Notes: generated from the letters alone by a model not told the origin. DNA of 64,000 nucleotides from Propionimicrobium sp. PCR01-08-3 (GCF_030286045.1 NZ_CP127390.1:434001-498000), one strand, 5' to 3'; shown: positions 1 to 10,345, counted from the first letter of the stretch. Numbers and translations: made by a program.

Positions 1-1
1 G

Positions 2-1222
2 GCCGGCGCGCTGCGTCCGGTCAAGGCGCTCGACACCAGCGTCTACGGACGTAGCCTCGCGGTGGACGCCGTCAGCGAATCCGGTGAGGTCGTGGTGCCT
101 GCGGGTACCGACCTCGGCGAGGTCGAGATCTCCGCGATGATCGCCGCCGGTATCGACACCTGCAAGGTGCGTTCGGTGCTCACCTGTGATGCTGCTTCCG
201 GCACCTGCGCGATGTGCTACGGACGCTCGCTGGCCGGCGGCAAGCTGGTCGATGTCGGCGAGGCGGTCGGTATTCAGGCCGCGCAGTCGATCGGTGAGCC
301 CGGCACCCAGCTGACGATGCGTACCTTCCACACCGGTGGTGTGGCGGGCGACGACATCACGTTGGGTCTGCCCCGCGTGGTCGAGCTTTTCGAGGCTCGT
401 ACCCCGAAGGGCAAGGCGCCGATCGCCGAGGCCGATGGCCGCGTCAAGATCGAGGACGGGGACCGTGGCCGCAAGCTGGTCATCGTCCGCGACGACGGCC
501 AGGCCGATGTCGAGTACGTGGTGCCGCGTCGTGCCCGGTTGGAGTTCGACGACCATAACGGTGTGCACAAGGTGGTTTCCGACGGAGACCATGTCAACAT
601 CGGCGATCAGCTGACTGCCGGCACGATCGATCCGCAAGACGTGCTGCGCGTCCAGGGCGTGCGCAAGGTGCAGGAGCACCTAGTGGCCGAGGTGCAGAAG
701 GTCTATGCGACTCAGGGTGCCCCGATCCACGACAAGCACATCGAGATCATCATCCGCCAGATGCTGCGCCGGGTGACGGTCATCGACTCGGGCGACACCG
801 ACATGATGCCCGGCGACCTGTTCGACCGTCAGACCTACGAGCAGGCCAACCGCAAGGCGCTCACCGAGGGTGGACGCCCGGCCGAGGGGCGTCCGGTGTT
901 GATGGGCATCACCAAGGCCTCGCTGGCAACCGATTCGTGGCTGTCGGCGGCGTCCTTCCAGGAGACCACCAAGGTGCTCACCGATGCTGCGATCAACGGC
1001 AAGTCCGATCACCTGATCGGTCTGAAGGAGAACGTCATCCTCGGCAAGCTGATCCCGGCCGGCACCGGTCTGGAGCGTTACCGCAACATCCGGGTCGAGC
1101 CGACCGCGGATGCCAGGGCGAACGCGTACACGCTCAGCTACGACGCCTTCGACTACGACTTCGGGTCGGGCACCGGAGCTGCGGTGCCGCTGGACGACAT
1201 GGATTACCGCGATCTGCGGTGA
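2..1222 (+). CDS. rpoC: RNA polymerase beta' subunit, C-terminal part (5' end outside window)
   Basis: Catalytic largest subunit of RNA polymerase; only the last 406 codons are present, open at the left edge in frame 2. The segment [11 protein letters not shown] carries three cysteines of the second zinc site. The trigger-loop block [16 protein letters not shown] follows at once. The C-terminal region with [22 protein letters not shown] and the LIPAGTG motif is intact, and the gene ends with the usual acidic actinobacterial tail. A strong hairpin terminator follows at 1278-1310, so rpoBC transcription probably stops before the surface-protein genes. Identification is certain; the missing N-terminal two thirds cannot be judged. 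Confidence 0.98.
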   Translation, partial: AGALRPVKALDTSVYGRSLAVDAVSESGEVVVPAGTDLGEVEISAMIAAGIDTCKVRSVLTCDAASGTCAMCYGRSLAGGKLVDVGEAVGIQAAQSIGEPGTQLTMRTFHTGGVAGDDITLGLPRVVELFEARTPKGKAPIAEADGRVKIEDGDRGRKLVIVRDDGQADVEYVVPRRARLEFDDHNGVHKVVSDGDHVNIGDQLTAGTIDPQDVLRVQGVRKVQEHLVAEVQKVYATQGAPIHDKHIEIIIRQMLRRVTVIDSGDTDMMPGDLFDRQTYEQANRKALTEGGRPAEGRPVLMGITKASLATDSWLSAASFQETTKVLTDAAINGKSDHLIGLKENVILGKLIPAGTGLERYRNIRVEPTADARANAYTLSYDAFDYDFGSGTGAAVPLDDMDYRDLR

Positions 1223-1277
1223 TTTCTTGAAGCCGGCTTGAGTGTCCGATTGAGGCACTGATCGGTTGAAACGTGGA

Positions 1278-1310
1278 AGGGGCGTTCGAGGGCAAACCTC
1301 GGGCGCCCCT
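1278..1310 (+). terminator. Rho-independent-type terminator after rpoC
   Basis: A 14-bp stem (1278-1291 with 1297-1310, two G-T wobbles) has a 5-nt GCAAA loop. The tail TTACCCG has only a weak T run, as is common in high-GC actinomycetes. It lies 56 bp after the rpoC stop. Confidence 0.8.
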
Positions 1311-1451
1311 TACCCGTGTTCGCGTGTTTGGTGGCCGGTCCGCGCGATGGCGTGGCAGCGATCCACCTGCGGTTCGCCTCCGACGCCAGGCCCGCCGTCA
1401 GGCGTAGTTGCGGGCGTCCGACGTAGTGCCCAGGGAGTATCCGGCAGTTCC

Positions 1452-1502
1452 CGGCAACCGGGTTGCCGTGCTAGCAGCACCCGTGGTGTACTTCACGGGT
1501 GC
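1452..1502. other. Two hairpins in the rpoC - surface-protein gap (1223-1574)
   Basis: Besides the terminator, this 352-bp gap holds CGGCAAC/GTTGCCG (1452-1458 and 1462-1468, 3-nt loop). It also holds GCACCCGTG/CACGGGTGC (1477-1485 and 1494-1502, 8-nt loop), 73 bp before the first LPKTG gene. They could be operators or leader structures; function unknown. No gene is evident in the gap. Confidence 0.5.
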
Positions 1503-1574
1503 ACCCGGACGCTCTGGCCGACGATGGCCGTATGCCCTGGTTGAGTTGATTTGTGTCGATGTGAAAGAGGTCCG

Positions 1575-2534
1575 ATGAGAACATCACAGAAGGTAGCCGC
1601 AGGACTCGGTGCCCTCGCATTGGCCGGATCGTTGAGCTTCGGGACAGTGAGTTTCGCCCGTGCCGCAATCGAGCCGATGCTCACGATCGCGTCTGTTGAA
1701 GTTGACGAGGATGACGTTCCTGTTCTGACCGATGCCCCCTGGATCGATGCGACGGTTTCCGGCTGCTCCGAAGCAGATGGGGTAGTGAGCATCTATGCAC
1801 AGCTAAGCTCCAGCGATCTTGATGGCCATGTCGTCTGGGAGGACACCTATGATGCGCCGGAAAGTGGAGATTTGCAGATTCAGTCGGTGACCCCGCTACC
1901 GGGCATCTTCTATGACTTTGATATCTCCTGTATGGAGGCGGCAGATGATGATCCCGCTGACGGCCACCCGGACTCGGCCCTGTTCAGGTCCGGCACGGGA
2001 TACCTTGATCTGACGGGACCGGAGGCCGGCGGCTCGTGGGCGACCGACGACGAGGTCGCAATCTCCAGCCGGGCCTTCCCGGACAGCGGTGCGTACTTCC
2101 CGGAGGAGGAGCACGCTTTCACTCCTGGTAGCGAGGTCGTCGTAAGCGTGAGCGATCCCGATGGCACCGTGACCGAGATCGGCACTTTCACTGCGGACGA
2201 GAACGGTGATCTTTCGGAAAGCTCGGTACTTCCCTACACAGTGGAAGGCATCTACACCGTTACCGCCACCGGGACCAGGGTTTCCGATGATCAAACGTCG
2301 GACATCGTGCTGCTCAATCAGTATCAGCAGGTCGCTTCCGAGGAACCAGCAGAGCCGAGTGATCCCGAGACTCCGGCCGAACCGTCCGATCCTGAAACTC
2401 CGACAAATCCTGAGCGTCCGACCGAACTGCCGAAGACGGGCAGCGAGGAACTCGGAATGACCTCGGCCGCAGCGGTGATCAGCATCGCGATGGGCGCGGT
2501 AGCGGTCGTGCTGAAATCTCGCAAGCACGACTGA
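1575..2534 (+). CDS. LPXTG cell-wall-anchored surface protein (first of tandem pair)
   Basis: 319-aa secreted protein predicted to be linked to peptidoglycan by a sortase. It has an N-terminal signal peptide (MRTSQKVAAGLGALALAGSL, cleavage near AXA), a beta-rich body with two cysteines (SGC and ISC), and a repeated proline/acidic spacer (EPSDPETPAEPSDPETP). The sorting signal is ELPKTG, then a hydrophobic helix and the basic tail KSRKHD. ATG at 1575 is preferred because AAAGAGG precedes it and the signal peptide starts there; an upstream in-frame start would add eight poor residues. The gene at 2734 is a paralogue with the same layout. No sortase gene lies in the window. Ligand or role unknown. 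Confidence 0.85.
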   Translation: MRTSQKVAAGLGALALAGSLSFGTVSFARAAIEPMLTIASVEVDEDDVPVLTDAPWIDATVSGCSEADGVVSIYAQLSSSDLDGHVVWEDTYDAPESGDLQIQSVTPLPGIFYDFDISCMEAADDDPADGHPDSALFRSGTGYLDLTGPEAGGSWATDDEVAISSRAFPDSGAYFPEEEHAFTPGSEVVVSVSDPDGTVTEIGTFTADENGDLSESSVLPYTVEGIYTVTATGTRVSDDQTSDIVLLNQYQQVASEEPAEPSDPETPAEPSDPETPTNPERPTELPKTGSEELGMTSAAAVISIAMGAVAVVLKSRKHD

Positions 2535-2733
2535 CCGGTGCGCACTCGGGGAAGTTTCGCTAGTCACAGGTGAATCGACGAAGGCAGTCGACATTGGCAT
2601 CTGCATTTCGGGATGAATTATGAGAATAACCTGTGAATGTGTTGTAATGCGCCTAGGAACGGTGGTCGCCGGAACTTTGGGTGCTCGTGACCATCTGACC
2701 CCGACCAATCAGATGATTACAGGGAGAAACCCC

Positions 2734-3747
2734 ATGACTTTCTCGAGAAAAGCGATCGCCGCTCTCGGCGCGGTCGCGCTGGCCGGCGGCCTCAGCTTGT
2801 CGGCGACTTCAATCGCGTTTGCCGAAGAGGCAGGTGCTGAGGGCAGCGCGGATTACAACGCTTCGTCGCAGGGAACTCCGGCGCCACGTGGCGTTGAACC
2901 CCAGGCCGACGAGTCGGAGGGGGACACCCAGGCTGCTCCCGACGCCGTCGTCGTGCTGACCGATGGCAGTGGGCCCGTTGTGACGGCAACCTTGTCCGGC
3001 TGCTCGGTCGAAGATGAGGTCAGCACCATCGAAGCGGTTCTGTACGACAACGACCTTGGCATGGAATTCGGTGGTGAGATCTACGACGCTCCGGCCAGCG
3101 GCGATATCGCCATCTCGGTCGTTGCCCCGTTGCCTAACAATTACTACCTGGATGCCTATTGTTTCGGGCCCGATGATGCCTCGTCCGATGACGATGACAA
3201 GATCCTGATGGATGAGCCCTTCCAGGTGCAGCGTGCGCTGCTGAATCTGACAGGCGATCAAGCAGATGGCACCTGGCAGGTCGGCGATCCTACGACTATT
3301 AACAGCGTCGCCGTCGAGACCGAAGAGCCGACTGCCTTCGCGCATGCCTTCGACCCGAGCAGCACTGTGACCATCACGGTTACCGATCCCGCCGGTAACT
3401 CTTATGATGTGGCCGAGTTCAACGAGCATGCACCTTATGTTGCCGACGAAAATGGCGATCTGAGCCTGCTGGCCTTCTTGCCCTTTACCGTTGACGGCAC
3501 CTACGAGATCACCGCTACCGGCGCTCGTGAGGGCCAGCCCGTGGTGCTGTTCAACACCTACACCCAGGTTGTGCCGGAGGAGCCGGCTCCTGAGCCGAGC
3601 GAGCCTGCGCCCAGCGACCCGGCACCCGAGAAGCCTGCTGAGTTGCCGAAGACCGGCGGCGAGGGTGTCGATCCTGCTCCGATCGCTTTGCTGGTCGGGG
3701 TGGCCGCGGCTGCCGGTGCTGCAGCTTTGCGTTCGCGTAAGCACTGA
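2734..3747 (+). CDS. LPXTG cell-wall-anchored surface protein (second of tandem pair)
   Basis: 337-aa paralogue of the preceding gene: signal peptide (MTFSRKAIAALGAVALAGGL), an acidic linker, then a core sharing the blocks SGC..., YDAP.SGD, PLP, ENGDLS and the VDGTYEITATG strand. A Pro/Glu/Ala spacer is followed by ELPKTGG, a hydrophobic segment and RSRKH. ATG 2734 has AGGGAGA upstream; the longer in-frame extension is not signal-peptide-like. The two copies are diverged, so the duplication is not recent. Sited between rpoC and rpsL, where actinomycetes usually have no surface genes. A strong terminator follows. Confidence 0.85.
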   Translation: MTFSRKAIAALGAVALAGGLSLSATSIAFAEEAGAEGSADYNASSQGTPAPRGVEPQADESEGDTQAAPDAVVVLTDGSGPVVTATLSGCSVEDEVSTIEAVLYDNDLGMEFGGEIYDAPASGDIAISVVAPLPNNYYLDAYCFGPDDASSDDDDKILMDEPFQVQRALLNLTGDQADGTWQVGDPTTINSVAVETEEPTAFAHAFDPSSTVTITVTDPAGNSYDVAEFNEHAPYVADENGDLSLLAFLPFTVDGTYEITATGAREGQPVVLFNTYTQVVPEEPAPEPSEPAPSDPAPEKPAELPKTGGEGVDPAPIALLVGVAAAAGAAALRSRKH

Positions 3748-3771
3748 CCAGTCGGGTAACTGACTGAATTC

Positions 3772-3820
3772 AAGCGGTCGTCCGTTCGTCCATTCAAGAT
3801 GAACGGACGACCGCTTTGTG
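3772..3820 (+). terminator. Strong hairpin terminator after the LPXTG pair
   Basis: A perfect 16-bp stem (3772-3787 with 3801-3816), a 13-nt loop and a TTTGTG tail. It separates the surface-protein pair from the rpsL promoter. Confidence 0.9.
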
Positions 3821-3918
3821 TCAGGGCTAACGCGGATCTGGACAGCAGCGAGCGGCCGATGAATCGAAGCGGGAATAGCTCACGAAGCCATGGTGTTGCC
3901 TAGAAGGCAAGCAAGATT

Positions 3919-3947
3919 TTGACCGGTCCTTGACCGCCTAGTAGACT
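3919..3947 (+). promoter_or_regulatory. Promoter of the rpsL-rpsG(-fusA) operon
   Basis: TTGACC (3919-3924), a 17-bp spacer, then TAGACT (3942-3947): a textbook housekeeping-sigma match. It leaves a leader of about 235 nt before rpsL. The rest of the 3748-4186 gap shows no gene. Confidence 0.75.
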
Positions 3948-4186
3948 GCACAGTTGTGTCCGGTCTGTCCGGCACCATGTGCGTACCCTGGCGGTTGAGC
4001 TGGGCACCTAAACGTTGCGAGGAGCCTAGGACAAGTGCGGAGTTCGCACGGCGGCTCCCACGCGTCCAAGGAATATCGGTGGTTTCTTGTGCGTAGTGAC
4101 GTGCCGCAGCCAGGGAAGTAGACAACGAGCGGTGTGCGCCGCCTCAACCAAGGCGCGCGCCACATGACGGAAAGAGATACCAGCAG

Positions 4187-4558
4187 GTGCCCACCATCCA
4201 GCAGCTGGTCCGCAAGGGCCGCACTGACAAGGTCAGCAAGAACAAGACGCCCGCGCTCAAGGGTTCGCCCCAGCGCCGCGGCGTGTGCACGCGTGTTTAC
4301 ACCACTACCCCCAAGAAGCCGAACTCCGCGCTGCGCAAGGTCGCTCGTGTCCGTCTCAGCTCGGGCATCGAGGTTACCGCCTACATCCCGGGTGTCGGCC
4401 ATAACCTGCAGGAGCACTCGATGGTGCTCGTGCGTGGTGGTCGTGTGAAGGATTTGCCGGGTGTGCGCTACAAGGTCGTCCGCGGTGCTCTTGACACCCA
4501 GGGTGTCAAGAACCGCAAGCAGGCCCGCAGCCGCTACGGCGCGAAGAAGGAGAAGTAA
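4187..4558 (+). CDS. rpsL: 30S ribosomal protein S12
   Basis: 123-aa S12, decoding-centre protein of the small subunit. The conserved blocks [19 protein letters not shown] and [20 protein letters not shown] are complete. Lysine is present at both classical streptomycin-resistance positions, so the sequence looks like the wild-type, sensitive form. GTG start at 4187 gives the canonical N terminus [12 protein letters not shown]. The stop codon shares one base with the rpsG ATG (TAATG), implying translational coupling. First gene of the str operon, driven from the promoter at 3919-3947. Confidence 0.98.
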   Translation: MPTIQQLVRKGRTDKVSKNKTPALKGSPQRRGVCTRVYTTTPKKPNSALRKVARVRLSSGIEVTAYIPGVGHNLQEHSMVLVRGGRVKDLPGVRYKVVRGALDTQGVKNRKQARSRYGAKKEK

Positions 4559-5028
4559 TGCCTCGTAAGGGTCCGGCGCCCAAGCGCCCCGTGATCATCG
4601 ACCCGGTCTACGGCTCTCCGCTGGTTTCCCAGCTGGTCAGCAAGATCCTGCTCGATGGCAAGAAGACCGTTGCACAAAGCATCGTCTACACCGCTCTCGA
4701 GGGAACTCGTGAGAAGACCGGTGTCGATCCCGTGCAGACGCTCAAGAAGGCACTCGACAACGTGCGCCCTGCCGTTGAGGTGCGCAGCCGCCGTGTCGGT
4801 GGCGCCACCTACCAGGTGCCGGTCGAGGTCAAGCCTGCTCGCTCCAACACGCTGGCCATGCGCTGGCTGGTCGGCTATGCCCGCGATCGTCGCGAGAAGA
4901 GCATGTCCGAGCGGCTGATGAACGAGATCCTGGACGCGTCGAATGGTCTGGGTGCCACGGTCAAGAAGCGTGAAGATACTCACAAGATGGCAGAGGCCAA
5001 TCGCGCCTTCGCTCACTACCGTTGGTGA
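4558..5028 (+). CDS. rpsG: 30S ribosomal protein S7
   Basis: 156-aa S7, which binds the 3' major domain of 16S rRNA and nucleates head assembly. N terminus [20 protein letters not shown] and the C-terminal [15 protein letters not shown] are typical for the family and of normal length. Overlaps rpsL by one base. A hairpin at about 5036-5066 follows, so expression of fusA may be partly uncoupled from S12/S7. Confidence 0.98.
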   Translation: MPRKGPAPKRPVIIDPVYGSPLVSQLVSKILLDGKKTVAQSIVYTALEGTREKTGVDPVQTLKKALDNVRPAVEVRSRRVGGATYQVPVEVKPARSNTLAMRWLVGYARDRREKSMSERLMNEILDASNGLGATVKKREDTHKMAEANRAFAHYRW

Positions 5029-5035
5029 TCTGCTG

Positions 5036-5066
5036 AGGGTCGCCCTCTGGTAGGGGGCGACCTTTC
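5036..5066 (+). terminator. Hairpin between rpsG and fusA
   Basis: GGTCGCCC (5038-5045) pairs with GGGCGACC (5055-5062); TTT follows directly. Probably a partial terminator or a processing site inside the str operon. Confidence 0.65.
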
Positions 5067-5161
5067 GCATGTCCGGTCCGGGTTCGCTTGGGCCAACCGA
5101 CGATGTCGAACGACAACCATCACACTTATAGCCACAAAAACGACAAGAAATAGGGGATTTC

Positions 5162-7261
5162 GTGGCCCTCGACCTGCAAACCGACCTACACAAGGTACGC
5201 AATATCGGCATCATGGCTCACATCGATGCCGGCAAGACGACCACTACTGAGCGGATCCTGTTCTACACCGGCATCACCCACAAGATCGGTGAGGTGCACG
5301 ACGGCGCTGCCACCATGGACTGGATGGAGCAGGAACAGGAACGCGGCATCACCATCACTTCGGCAGCCACTACCTGCTTCTGGAAGGGCTACCAGATCAA
5401 CATCATCGACACCCCAGGCCACGTCGACTTCACCGTCGAGGTGGAGCGCTCGCTGCGCGTCCTGGACGGTGCGGTCGCCGTCTTCGACGGCGTCGCCGGT
5501 GTCGAACCGCAGTCCATGACCGTGTGGCGCCAGGCGTCCAAGTATGGCGTCCCGCGCATCTGCTACATCAACAAGCTGGACCGTACCGGTGCCTCCTTCG
5601 ACTACTGTGTGCAAACCATCAAGGATCGGCTGCATGTCGATCCGGTTCGCCTGCAGTTGCCGATCGGTGCCGAGCACGATTTCCTCGGTGTCATCGACCT
5701 GGTCGAGATGAATGCCAAGACCTGGCGTGGCGAGACCCAGATGGGCGAGGACTACGTCGTCGAGGAGATCCCGGCCGAACTCAAGGACGCCGCTGATGCG
5801 GCGCGGGCCGAGATGATCGAGGCCATCGCCGAACACGACGATGAGCTGATGGAGACCTACCTGGAGGGCGAAGAGCCCACCGTGGAGCAGATCAAGCGCG
5901 CCGTCCGCACCGGTGTGCTGAACAATGCCTTCACCGCGGTGGTCTGCGGCACCTCGTTCAAGAACAAGGGTGTGCAGCCGCTGTTGGACGCGGTCATCGA
6001 CTACCTGCCGGCTCCGGTTGACGTCCCGGCCATCCAGGGCTTCAAGCCCGGTGATGAGTCTGTGGTGATCGAGAGGCATGCCGACAAGACCGAGCCGCTC
6101 GCGGCACTGGCCTTCAAGATCGCCGCCGACCCGCACCTGGGCAGGCTGACCTTCGTGCGCGTCTACTCCGGCGTCCTGCAGTCAGGCAGCCAGGTGCTGA
6201 ACGCGGAAACCGGCAAGAAGGAGCGCATCGGCAAGATCTACCAGATGCACGCCAACAAGCGCCAGGAGGTCGACTTCATGCCCGCCGGCAATATCTGCGC
6301 GGTCATGGGGCTGAAGAACACCGGCACCGGTGACACCCTGTGCGATCCGTCGAACCCGGTCATGCTGGAGTCGATGGACTTTCCGAACCCGGTCATCGAA
6401 CAGGCCATCGAGCCGAAGTCGAAGGCCGACCAGGAGAAGCTGTCGATCGCCATTCAGCGCCTGGTGGAAGAGGACCCCACCTTCCAGGTGCATACCGACG
6501 AGGACACCGGCCAGACCATCATCGCAGGCATGGGCGAGTTGCACCTTGAAGTCTTCATCGACCGCATGAAGCGCGAGTTCCACGTCGAGGCGAATATCGG
6601 TCGGCCGCAGGTCGCCTACCGCGAGACCTTGCGCCGCCCGGTGCAGCACGTCGAATACACGCACAAGAAGCAGTCGGGTGGTTCGGGCCAATACGCAAAG
6701 GTCATCATCGACCTGGAGCCGACCGAAGCGGGCTCGGGCTACGAGTTCGTCAACGCCGTCACCGGTGGACGTATCCCCAAGGAATACATCCCCGCCGTGG
6801 ACGCAGGCGTCAAGGAAGCCATGCAGTTCGGTGTGCTGGCCGGCTACCCGGTCGAGGACATCAAGGTGACCTTGACCGATGGCGCCTACCACGACGTCGA
6901 CTCCTCCGAACTGGCGTTCAAGATCGCCGGCGCGATGGTCTTCAAGGAGGCCGCCCGCAAGGCGAGCCCCGCCCTGCTGGAGCCGCTGATGGCCGTCGAG
7001 GTGACCACTCCGGACAACTACCTCGGCACCGTCATCGGCGACCTGAACGGACGCCGTGGCCAAGTGCAGTCGATGAACGAGGAACACGGCAACCAGGTCG
7101 TGAAGGCTCTGGTGCCGCTGTCGGAGATGTTCGGTTACGTCGGTGACCTGCGTTCGAAGACCTCGGGCCAGGCGACCTACACCATGGAGTTCCACTCCTA
7201 CGGTGAGGTGCCCAAGAGCCTTTCCGACGAGATCGTCGCCAAGGCACGCGGCGAGATCTGA
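5162..7261 (+). CDS. fusA: Translation elongation factor G
   Basis: 699-aa GTPase that drives ribosomal translocation and, with RRF, ribosome recycling. All G motifs are intact: P-loop [15 protein letters not shown], switch [20 protein letters not shown] with the catalytic histidine, and NKLD. Domains II to V follow at normal length. GTG at 5162 is the start ([24 protein letters not shown]), preceded by AGGGG. This is the housekeeping EF-G; a second, divergent EF-G-like protein is encoded at 58664-60760. Confidence 0.98.
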   Translation: MALDLQTDLHKVRNIGIMAHIDAGKTTTTERILFYTGITHKIGEVHDGAATMDWMEQEQERGITITSAATTCFWKGYQINIIDTPGHVDFTVEVERSLRVLDGAVAVFDGVAGVEPQSMTVWRQASKYGVPRICYINKLDRTGASFDYCVQTIKDRLHVDPVRLQLPIGAEHDFLGVIDLVEMNAKTWRGETQMGEDYVVEEIPAELKDAADAARAEMIEAIAEHDDELMETYLEGEEPTVEQIKRAVRTGVLNNAFTAVVCGTSFKNKGVQPLLDAVIDYLPAPVDVPAIQGFKPGDESVVIERHADKTEPLAALAFKIAADPHLGRLTFVRVYSGVLQSGSQVLNAETGKKERIGKIYQMHANKRQEVDFMPAGNICAVMGLKNTGTGDTLCDPSNPVMLESMDFPNPVIEQAIEPKSKADQEKLSIAIQRLVEEDPTFQVHTDEDTGQTIIAGMGELHLEVFIDRMKREFHVEANIGRPQVAYRETLRRPVQHVEYTHKKQSGGSGQYAKVIIDLEPTEAGSGYEFVNAVTGGRIPKEYIPAVDAGVKEAMQFGVLAGYPVEDIKVTLTDGAYHDVDSSELAFKIAGAMVFKEAARKASPALLEPLMAVEVTTPDNYLGTVIGDLNGRRGQVQSMNEEHGNQVVKALVPLSEMFGYVGDLRSKTSGQATYTMEFHSYGEVPKSLSDEIVAKARGEI

Positions 7262-7279
7262 TCGTCCCAGATAGAACCA

Positions 7280-7313
7280 CTGCTAGCGGGCATATTAAGA
7301 TGTCTGCTAGCAG
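7280..7313. promoter_or_regulatory. Palindromic element in the fusA-tuf gap
   Basis: CTGCTAGC (7280-7287) and GCTAGCAG (7306-7313) form an inverted repeat with an 18-nt AT-richer centre, 19 bp after the fusA stop. Each arm contains the palindrome GCTAGC. It may be an operator or a weak terminator. Further downstream TTGACT (7376) and TTGGAC (7383) are possible -35 boxes for tuf, with TAAGGT (7408) as a poor -10. The 278-bp gap has no gene. Confidence 0.4.
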
Positions 7314-7539
7314 CAGGTCGCCCGGGTATCCAAACTGGCTCGCGGTCAGTTCGCTTTCAGCGCTGCCCAACCGGTTTGACTCTTGGACCGCGGGCGACGA
7401 GAATTACTAAGGTTCGTGGGTGAACGCCCGCGGCCCTGAAGCTAAAGCAAATCAGGACAATGGAGCTGCGGGGTCCTCCCACAGCCACGAAACAGGTGTG
7501 CCACGCAACCAGCGTGGCGACTAACCAGAAGGAGCCCAA

Positions 7540-8730
7540 GTGGCAAAGGCCAAGTTCGAGCGGACCAAGCCGCACTGTAACATCGGCACCATCGGCCACG
7601 TCGACCACGGCAAGACCACGCTGACGGCGGCGATCACCAAGGTGCTGCACGAGAAGTACCCCGAGTTGAATGCGGAGTCCGCTTTCGACCAGATCGACAA
7701 GGCGCCGGAAGAGCGCCAGCGCGGTATCACCATCTCCATCGCGCACGTCGAGTACCAGACGGAGAAGCGTCACTACGCGCACGTTGACTGCCCCGGTCAC
7801 GCTGACTACGTCAAGAACATGATCACCGGTGCTGCCCAGATGGACGGCGCAATCCTGGTTGTCGCCGCGACTGATGGCCCGATGGCTCAGACCCGTGAGC
7901 ACATCCTGCTGGCCCGCCAGGTCGGCGTGCCCGCCATCGTCGTTGCCCTGAACAAGTGCGACATGGTGGACGACGAGGAGCTCATCGAGCTCGTCGAGAT
8001 GGAGGTCCGCGAGGCGCTGTCCGAGCAGGACTTCGATGGCGACAACTGCCCGGTCGTCCGGGTGGCCGCGTTCCCGGCCATGAACGGCGACCCGAAGTGG
8101 ACCCCGTCGATCCTCGAGCTCATGGACGCCGTGGATGAGTACATCCCGCAGCCGGCCCGTGAGCTGGACAAGCCCTTCCTGATGCCCGTCGAGGATGTCT
8201 TCACCATCACCGGCCGCGGCACCGTGGTGACCGGCCGTATCGAGCGCGGTCACATCAAGACCGGCTCGACCGTCGAGCTCGTCGGCTTGGCCCCGACCCA
8301 GACCACCACCGTCACCGGTGTCGAGATGTTCCGCAAGATCTTGGACGAGGGCGAGGCGGGCGACAACGTCGGTCTGCTGCTCCGCGGCACCAAGAAGGAA
8401 GACGTGGAGCGCGGCATGGTCGTCGTGGAGCCGGGTTCGACCACTCCGCACACCGAGTTCCAGGGCAACGTCTACGTGCTGACCAAGGAGGAGGGTGGCC
8501 GTCACAAGCCGTTCTTCTCGAACTACAGCCCGCAGTTCTACTTCCGCACCACCGATGTCACCGGCACCGTTTCGCTGCCGGAGGGCACCGAGATGGTGAT
8601 GCCCGGCGACAACACTGACATGAACGTCGTGCTGCAGAAGCCGATCGCCATGGAGCAGGGCCTCAAGTTCGCCATCCGCGAGGGTGGTCACACTGTGGGC
8701 GCCGGTCGCGTGACCAACATCGTTAAGTGA
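7540..8730 (+). CDS. tuf: Translation elongation factor Tu
   Basis: 396-aa GTPase that delivers aminoacyl-tRNA to the ribosome. [15 protein letters not shown]-loop, [32 protein letters not shown] and NKCD are all present, followed by beta-barrel domains 2 and 3. GTG start at 7540 has AGAAGGAG six bases upstream. A strong terminator at 8766-8808 ends the operon. Only tuf copy in the window. Confidence 0.99.
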   Translation: MAKAKFERTKPHCNIGTIGHVDHGKTTLTAAITKVLHEKYPELNAESAFDQIDKAPEERQRGITISIAHVEYQTEKRHYAHVDCPGHADYVKNMITGAAQMDGAILVVAATDGPMAQTREHILLARQVGVPAIVVALNKCDMVDDEELIELVEMEVREALSEQDFDGDNCPVVRVAAFPAMNGDPKWTPSILELMDAVDEYIPQPARELDKPFLMPVEDVFTITGRGTVVTGRIERGHIKTGSTVELVGLAPTQTTTVTGVEMFRKILDEGEAGDNVGLLLRGTKKEDVERGMVVVEPGSTTPHTEFQGNVYVLTKEEGGRHKPFFSNYSPQFYFRTTDVTGTVSLPEGTEMVMPGDNTDMNVVLQKPIAMEQGLKFAIREGGHTVGAGRVTNIVK

Positions 8731-8765
8731 TCTGAAGTAGGCATTGGCGCATAGCTGCCAACTGG

Positions 8766-8808
8766 TTGTGGTCCGTTCCCGAAAGGGAGCGGGCCACAAT
8801 TGTGTTTA
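8766..8808 (+). terminator. Terminator after tuf
   Basis: A 15-bp stem (8766-8780 with 8785-8799, two G-T pairs), a GAAA tetraloop and a TTGTGTTT tail. Confidence 0.92.
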
Positions 8809-8983
8809 GGAGGAGTCGGGTTGAGCCAGAAACCTGCCGGTTCGCTCAGCTGTTTTTCAGATTCATAGCCGACTGTTTGCGCGACGCGCGGGTGAGGTTC
8901 TGGACCTTTTGGTAGCAACTGCTTTACGTTCTGTTGAGCGGTGTCTGATTGCGACCCGTGTATACAACAGAAAGCAGGACAAC

Positions 8984-10345
8984 GTGATTCGGGATCTTCC
9001 CCGTTACTCGAATTCGGCTGTCCGATCCACTCGGCGCACCTGGCGATGCATCGTCCAGGCAATTGTTGGCGCCGGCGTCGCTGTGGCGCTGTCGATCGGA
9101 CCGGCGACGGCGAACGTTCATGCCGATGAGCTGGACGACCAGTACGAGCAGGTGCAAGCGCAGGTCGATGCCCAGGCGGCCGAAGTTGGCGGGCATCAAA
9201 GCGAGTGGGACGCAGCAAATGGCGTGCTGCAACAGTCGCAGTCAGAGCTGGCCGATGCCCAGGCGGTGTTGGCGAGCGCGCAGTCCGCGGAGGCGTCCGC
9301 CCAGCAGAAGTCGACGGAAGCGGCACAGGCGCTGCAGACCGCGACCGAGAATCTCACGGCGGCGCAGTCCGATGTGGATGATGCTCAGGTGGCGGTCGAC
9401 GAGCAGCAGAAGAAGGTCGGACTCGCTGTCCAACAGGAAACCCAGCAGAATAAGTCGCTGACGGCGGTTGGGCTGCTGTTCAGCAATATGAGCACCAGCG
9501 ATCTGAACAATCAGCTGCAGTGGACGAACAACGCGATGAACTCGATCCAGAACGAACTGGACGTGCTCAACGCAGCGTTGGATGATCTGGAGGTCAAGCG
9601 CGATGCGATGGCCTCAGCCCAGCAGGACGCGCAGCTGGCCAGGGACACCGCGGTGGCCCAATTCGAGGAGGCCCAGCAGACGTCGCTGACGGCCTTGGAC
9701 GCGGCAAATCAGGTCGCGGAGAAGGTGGCCGCCAGCCAGTCCGCATTGGATGCGGTGCAGCAGATCTTGGACCAGGCGCTGGCCCAGGACTCCGAGCTTC
9801 GCCAGCGGGCCTCCGACCTGGCCGGGCAGATTCAGGCCAGGGACGACGCGGCGGCAGCAGCTGCTGCGGCGGCGGCAGGAGCGTCGGCGGCGGGTTGGGT
9901 GGCCGCCCAGTCGTCTTGGGTAACGGCGAACATCGCGCCCGGCCAGATCCAGCCCTTTAGTGTCGAGCAGGCGGTGGCGCAGGCCGAGGCCATGAACGGC
10001 AACATGAATTACGGGGACATGTGCCTGGCGCTGGTGGCGGCCTTCTACGGCTATTCGAGTTCGGGCGTCAACAGCGCCACCGATGCCGCCAACATCGTGG
10101 CCAACGCGGGCCAAATGCAGTACGACACATCGGCCATCCCGGTGGGGGCGCTGGTGTTCTACGACGGAACTCCGGCCGGAAACCCGTTCGGCCATATCGC
10201 GATGTATGCCGGCAACGGGATGATCTACTCCAATGGCGCCGCCAACGGCGGGGTCGGAATGATCTCGCTCGACACCCCGTCGTCCGGCTGGGGAGAGCCG
10301 CTGATCGGCTGGTCGAGCGTCTGGTTGCCCTACGCGACGGCGTGA
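8984..10345 (+). CDS. Secreted coiled-coil cell-wall hydrolase with C-terminal NlpC/P60- or CHAP-like cysteine peptidase domain
   Basis: 453-aa secreted protein. A basic N terminus and hydrophobic helix (AIVGAGVAVALSIGPATANV) form the signal peptide. A Gln/Ala-rich coiled coil fills residues about 45-290, then an alanine-rich linker. The C-terminal domain has YGDMCLALV (Cys347), IPVGALVFYDG and GHIAMYAGNGMIYSNG (His404): the Cys-His layout of papain-like peptidoglycan endopeptidases. The architecture resembles PcsB/RipA-type division hydrolases, whose coiled coil holds the enzyme inactive until activated; that role is inferred. GTG 8984 (AGCAGGA upstream) is preferred over TTG 8909. The 8809-8983 leader shows no riboswitch that I can recognise. 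Confidence 0.75.
   Translation: MIRDLPRYSNSAVRSTRRTWRCIVQAIVGAGVAVALSIGPATANVHADELDDQYEQVQAQVDAQAAEVGGHQSEWDAANGVLQQSQSELADAQAVLASAQSAEASAQQKSTEAAQALQTATENLTAAQSDVDDAQVAVDEQQKKVGLAVQQETQQNKSLTAVGLLFSNMSTSDLNNQLQWTNNAMNSIQNELDVLNAALDDLEVKRDAMASAQQDAQLARDTAVAQFEEAQQTSLTALDAANQVAEKVAASQSALDAVQQILDQALAQDSELRQRASDLAGQIQARDDAAAAAAAAAAGASAAGWVAAQSSWVTANIAPGQIQPFSVEQAVAQAEAMNGNMNYGDMCLALVAAFYGYSSSGVNSATDAANIVANAGQMQYDTSAIPVGALVFYDGTPAGNPFGHIAMYAGNGMIYSNGAANGGVGMISLDTPSSGWGEPLIGWSSVWLPYATA

Noticed and set aside
7357-8799. 480-codon open frame on the minus strand opposite tuf
   Set aside because: It is the antisense shadow of a highly conserved gene in high-GC DNA. The translation is His/Asp/Val-rich, runs through the tuf terminator and has no family features.
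8809-8983. c-di-AMP (ydaO-type) riboswitch ahead of the cell-wall hydrolase gene
   Set aside because: Such riboswitches often precede wall-hydrolase genes in actinomycetes, but I could not find the conserved core segments here.
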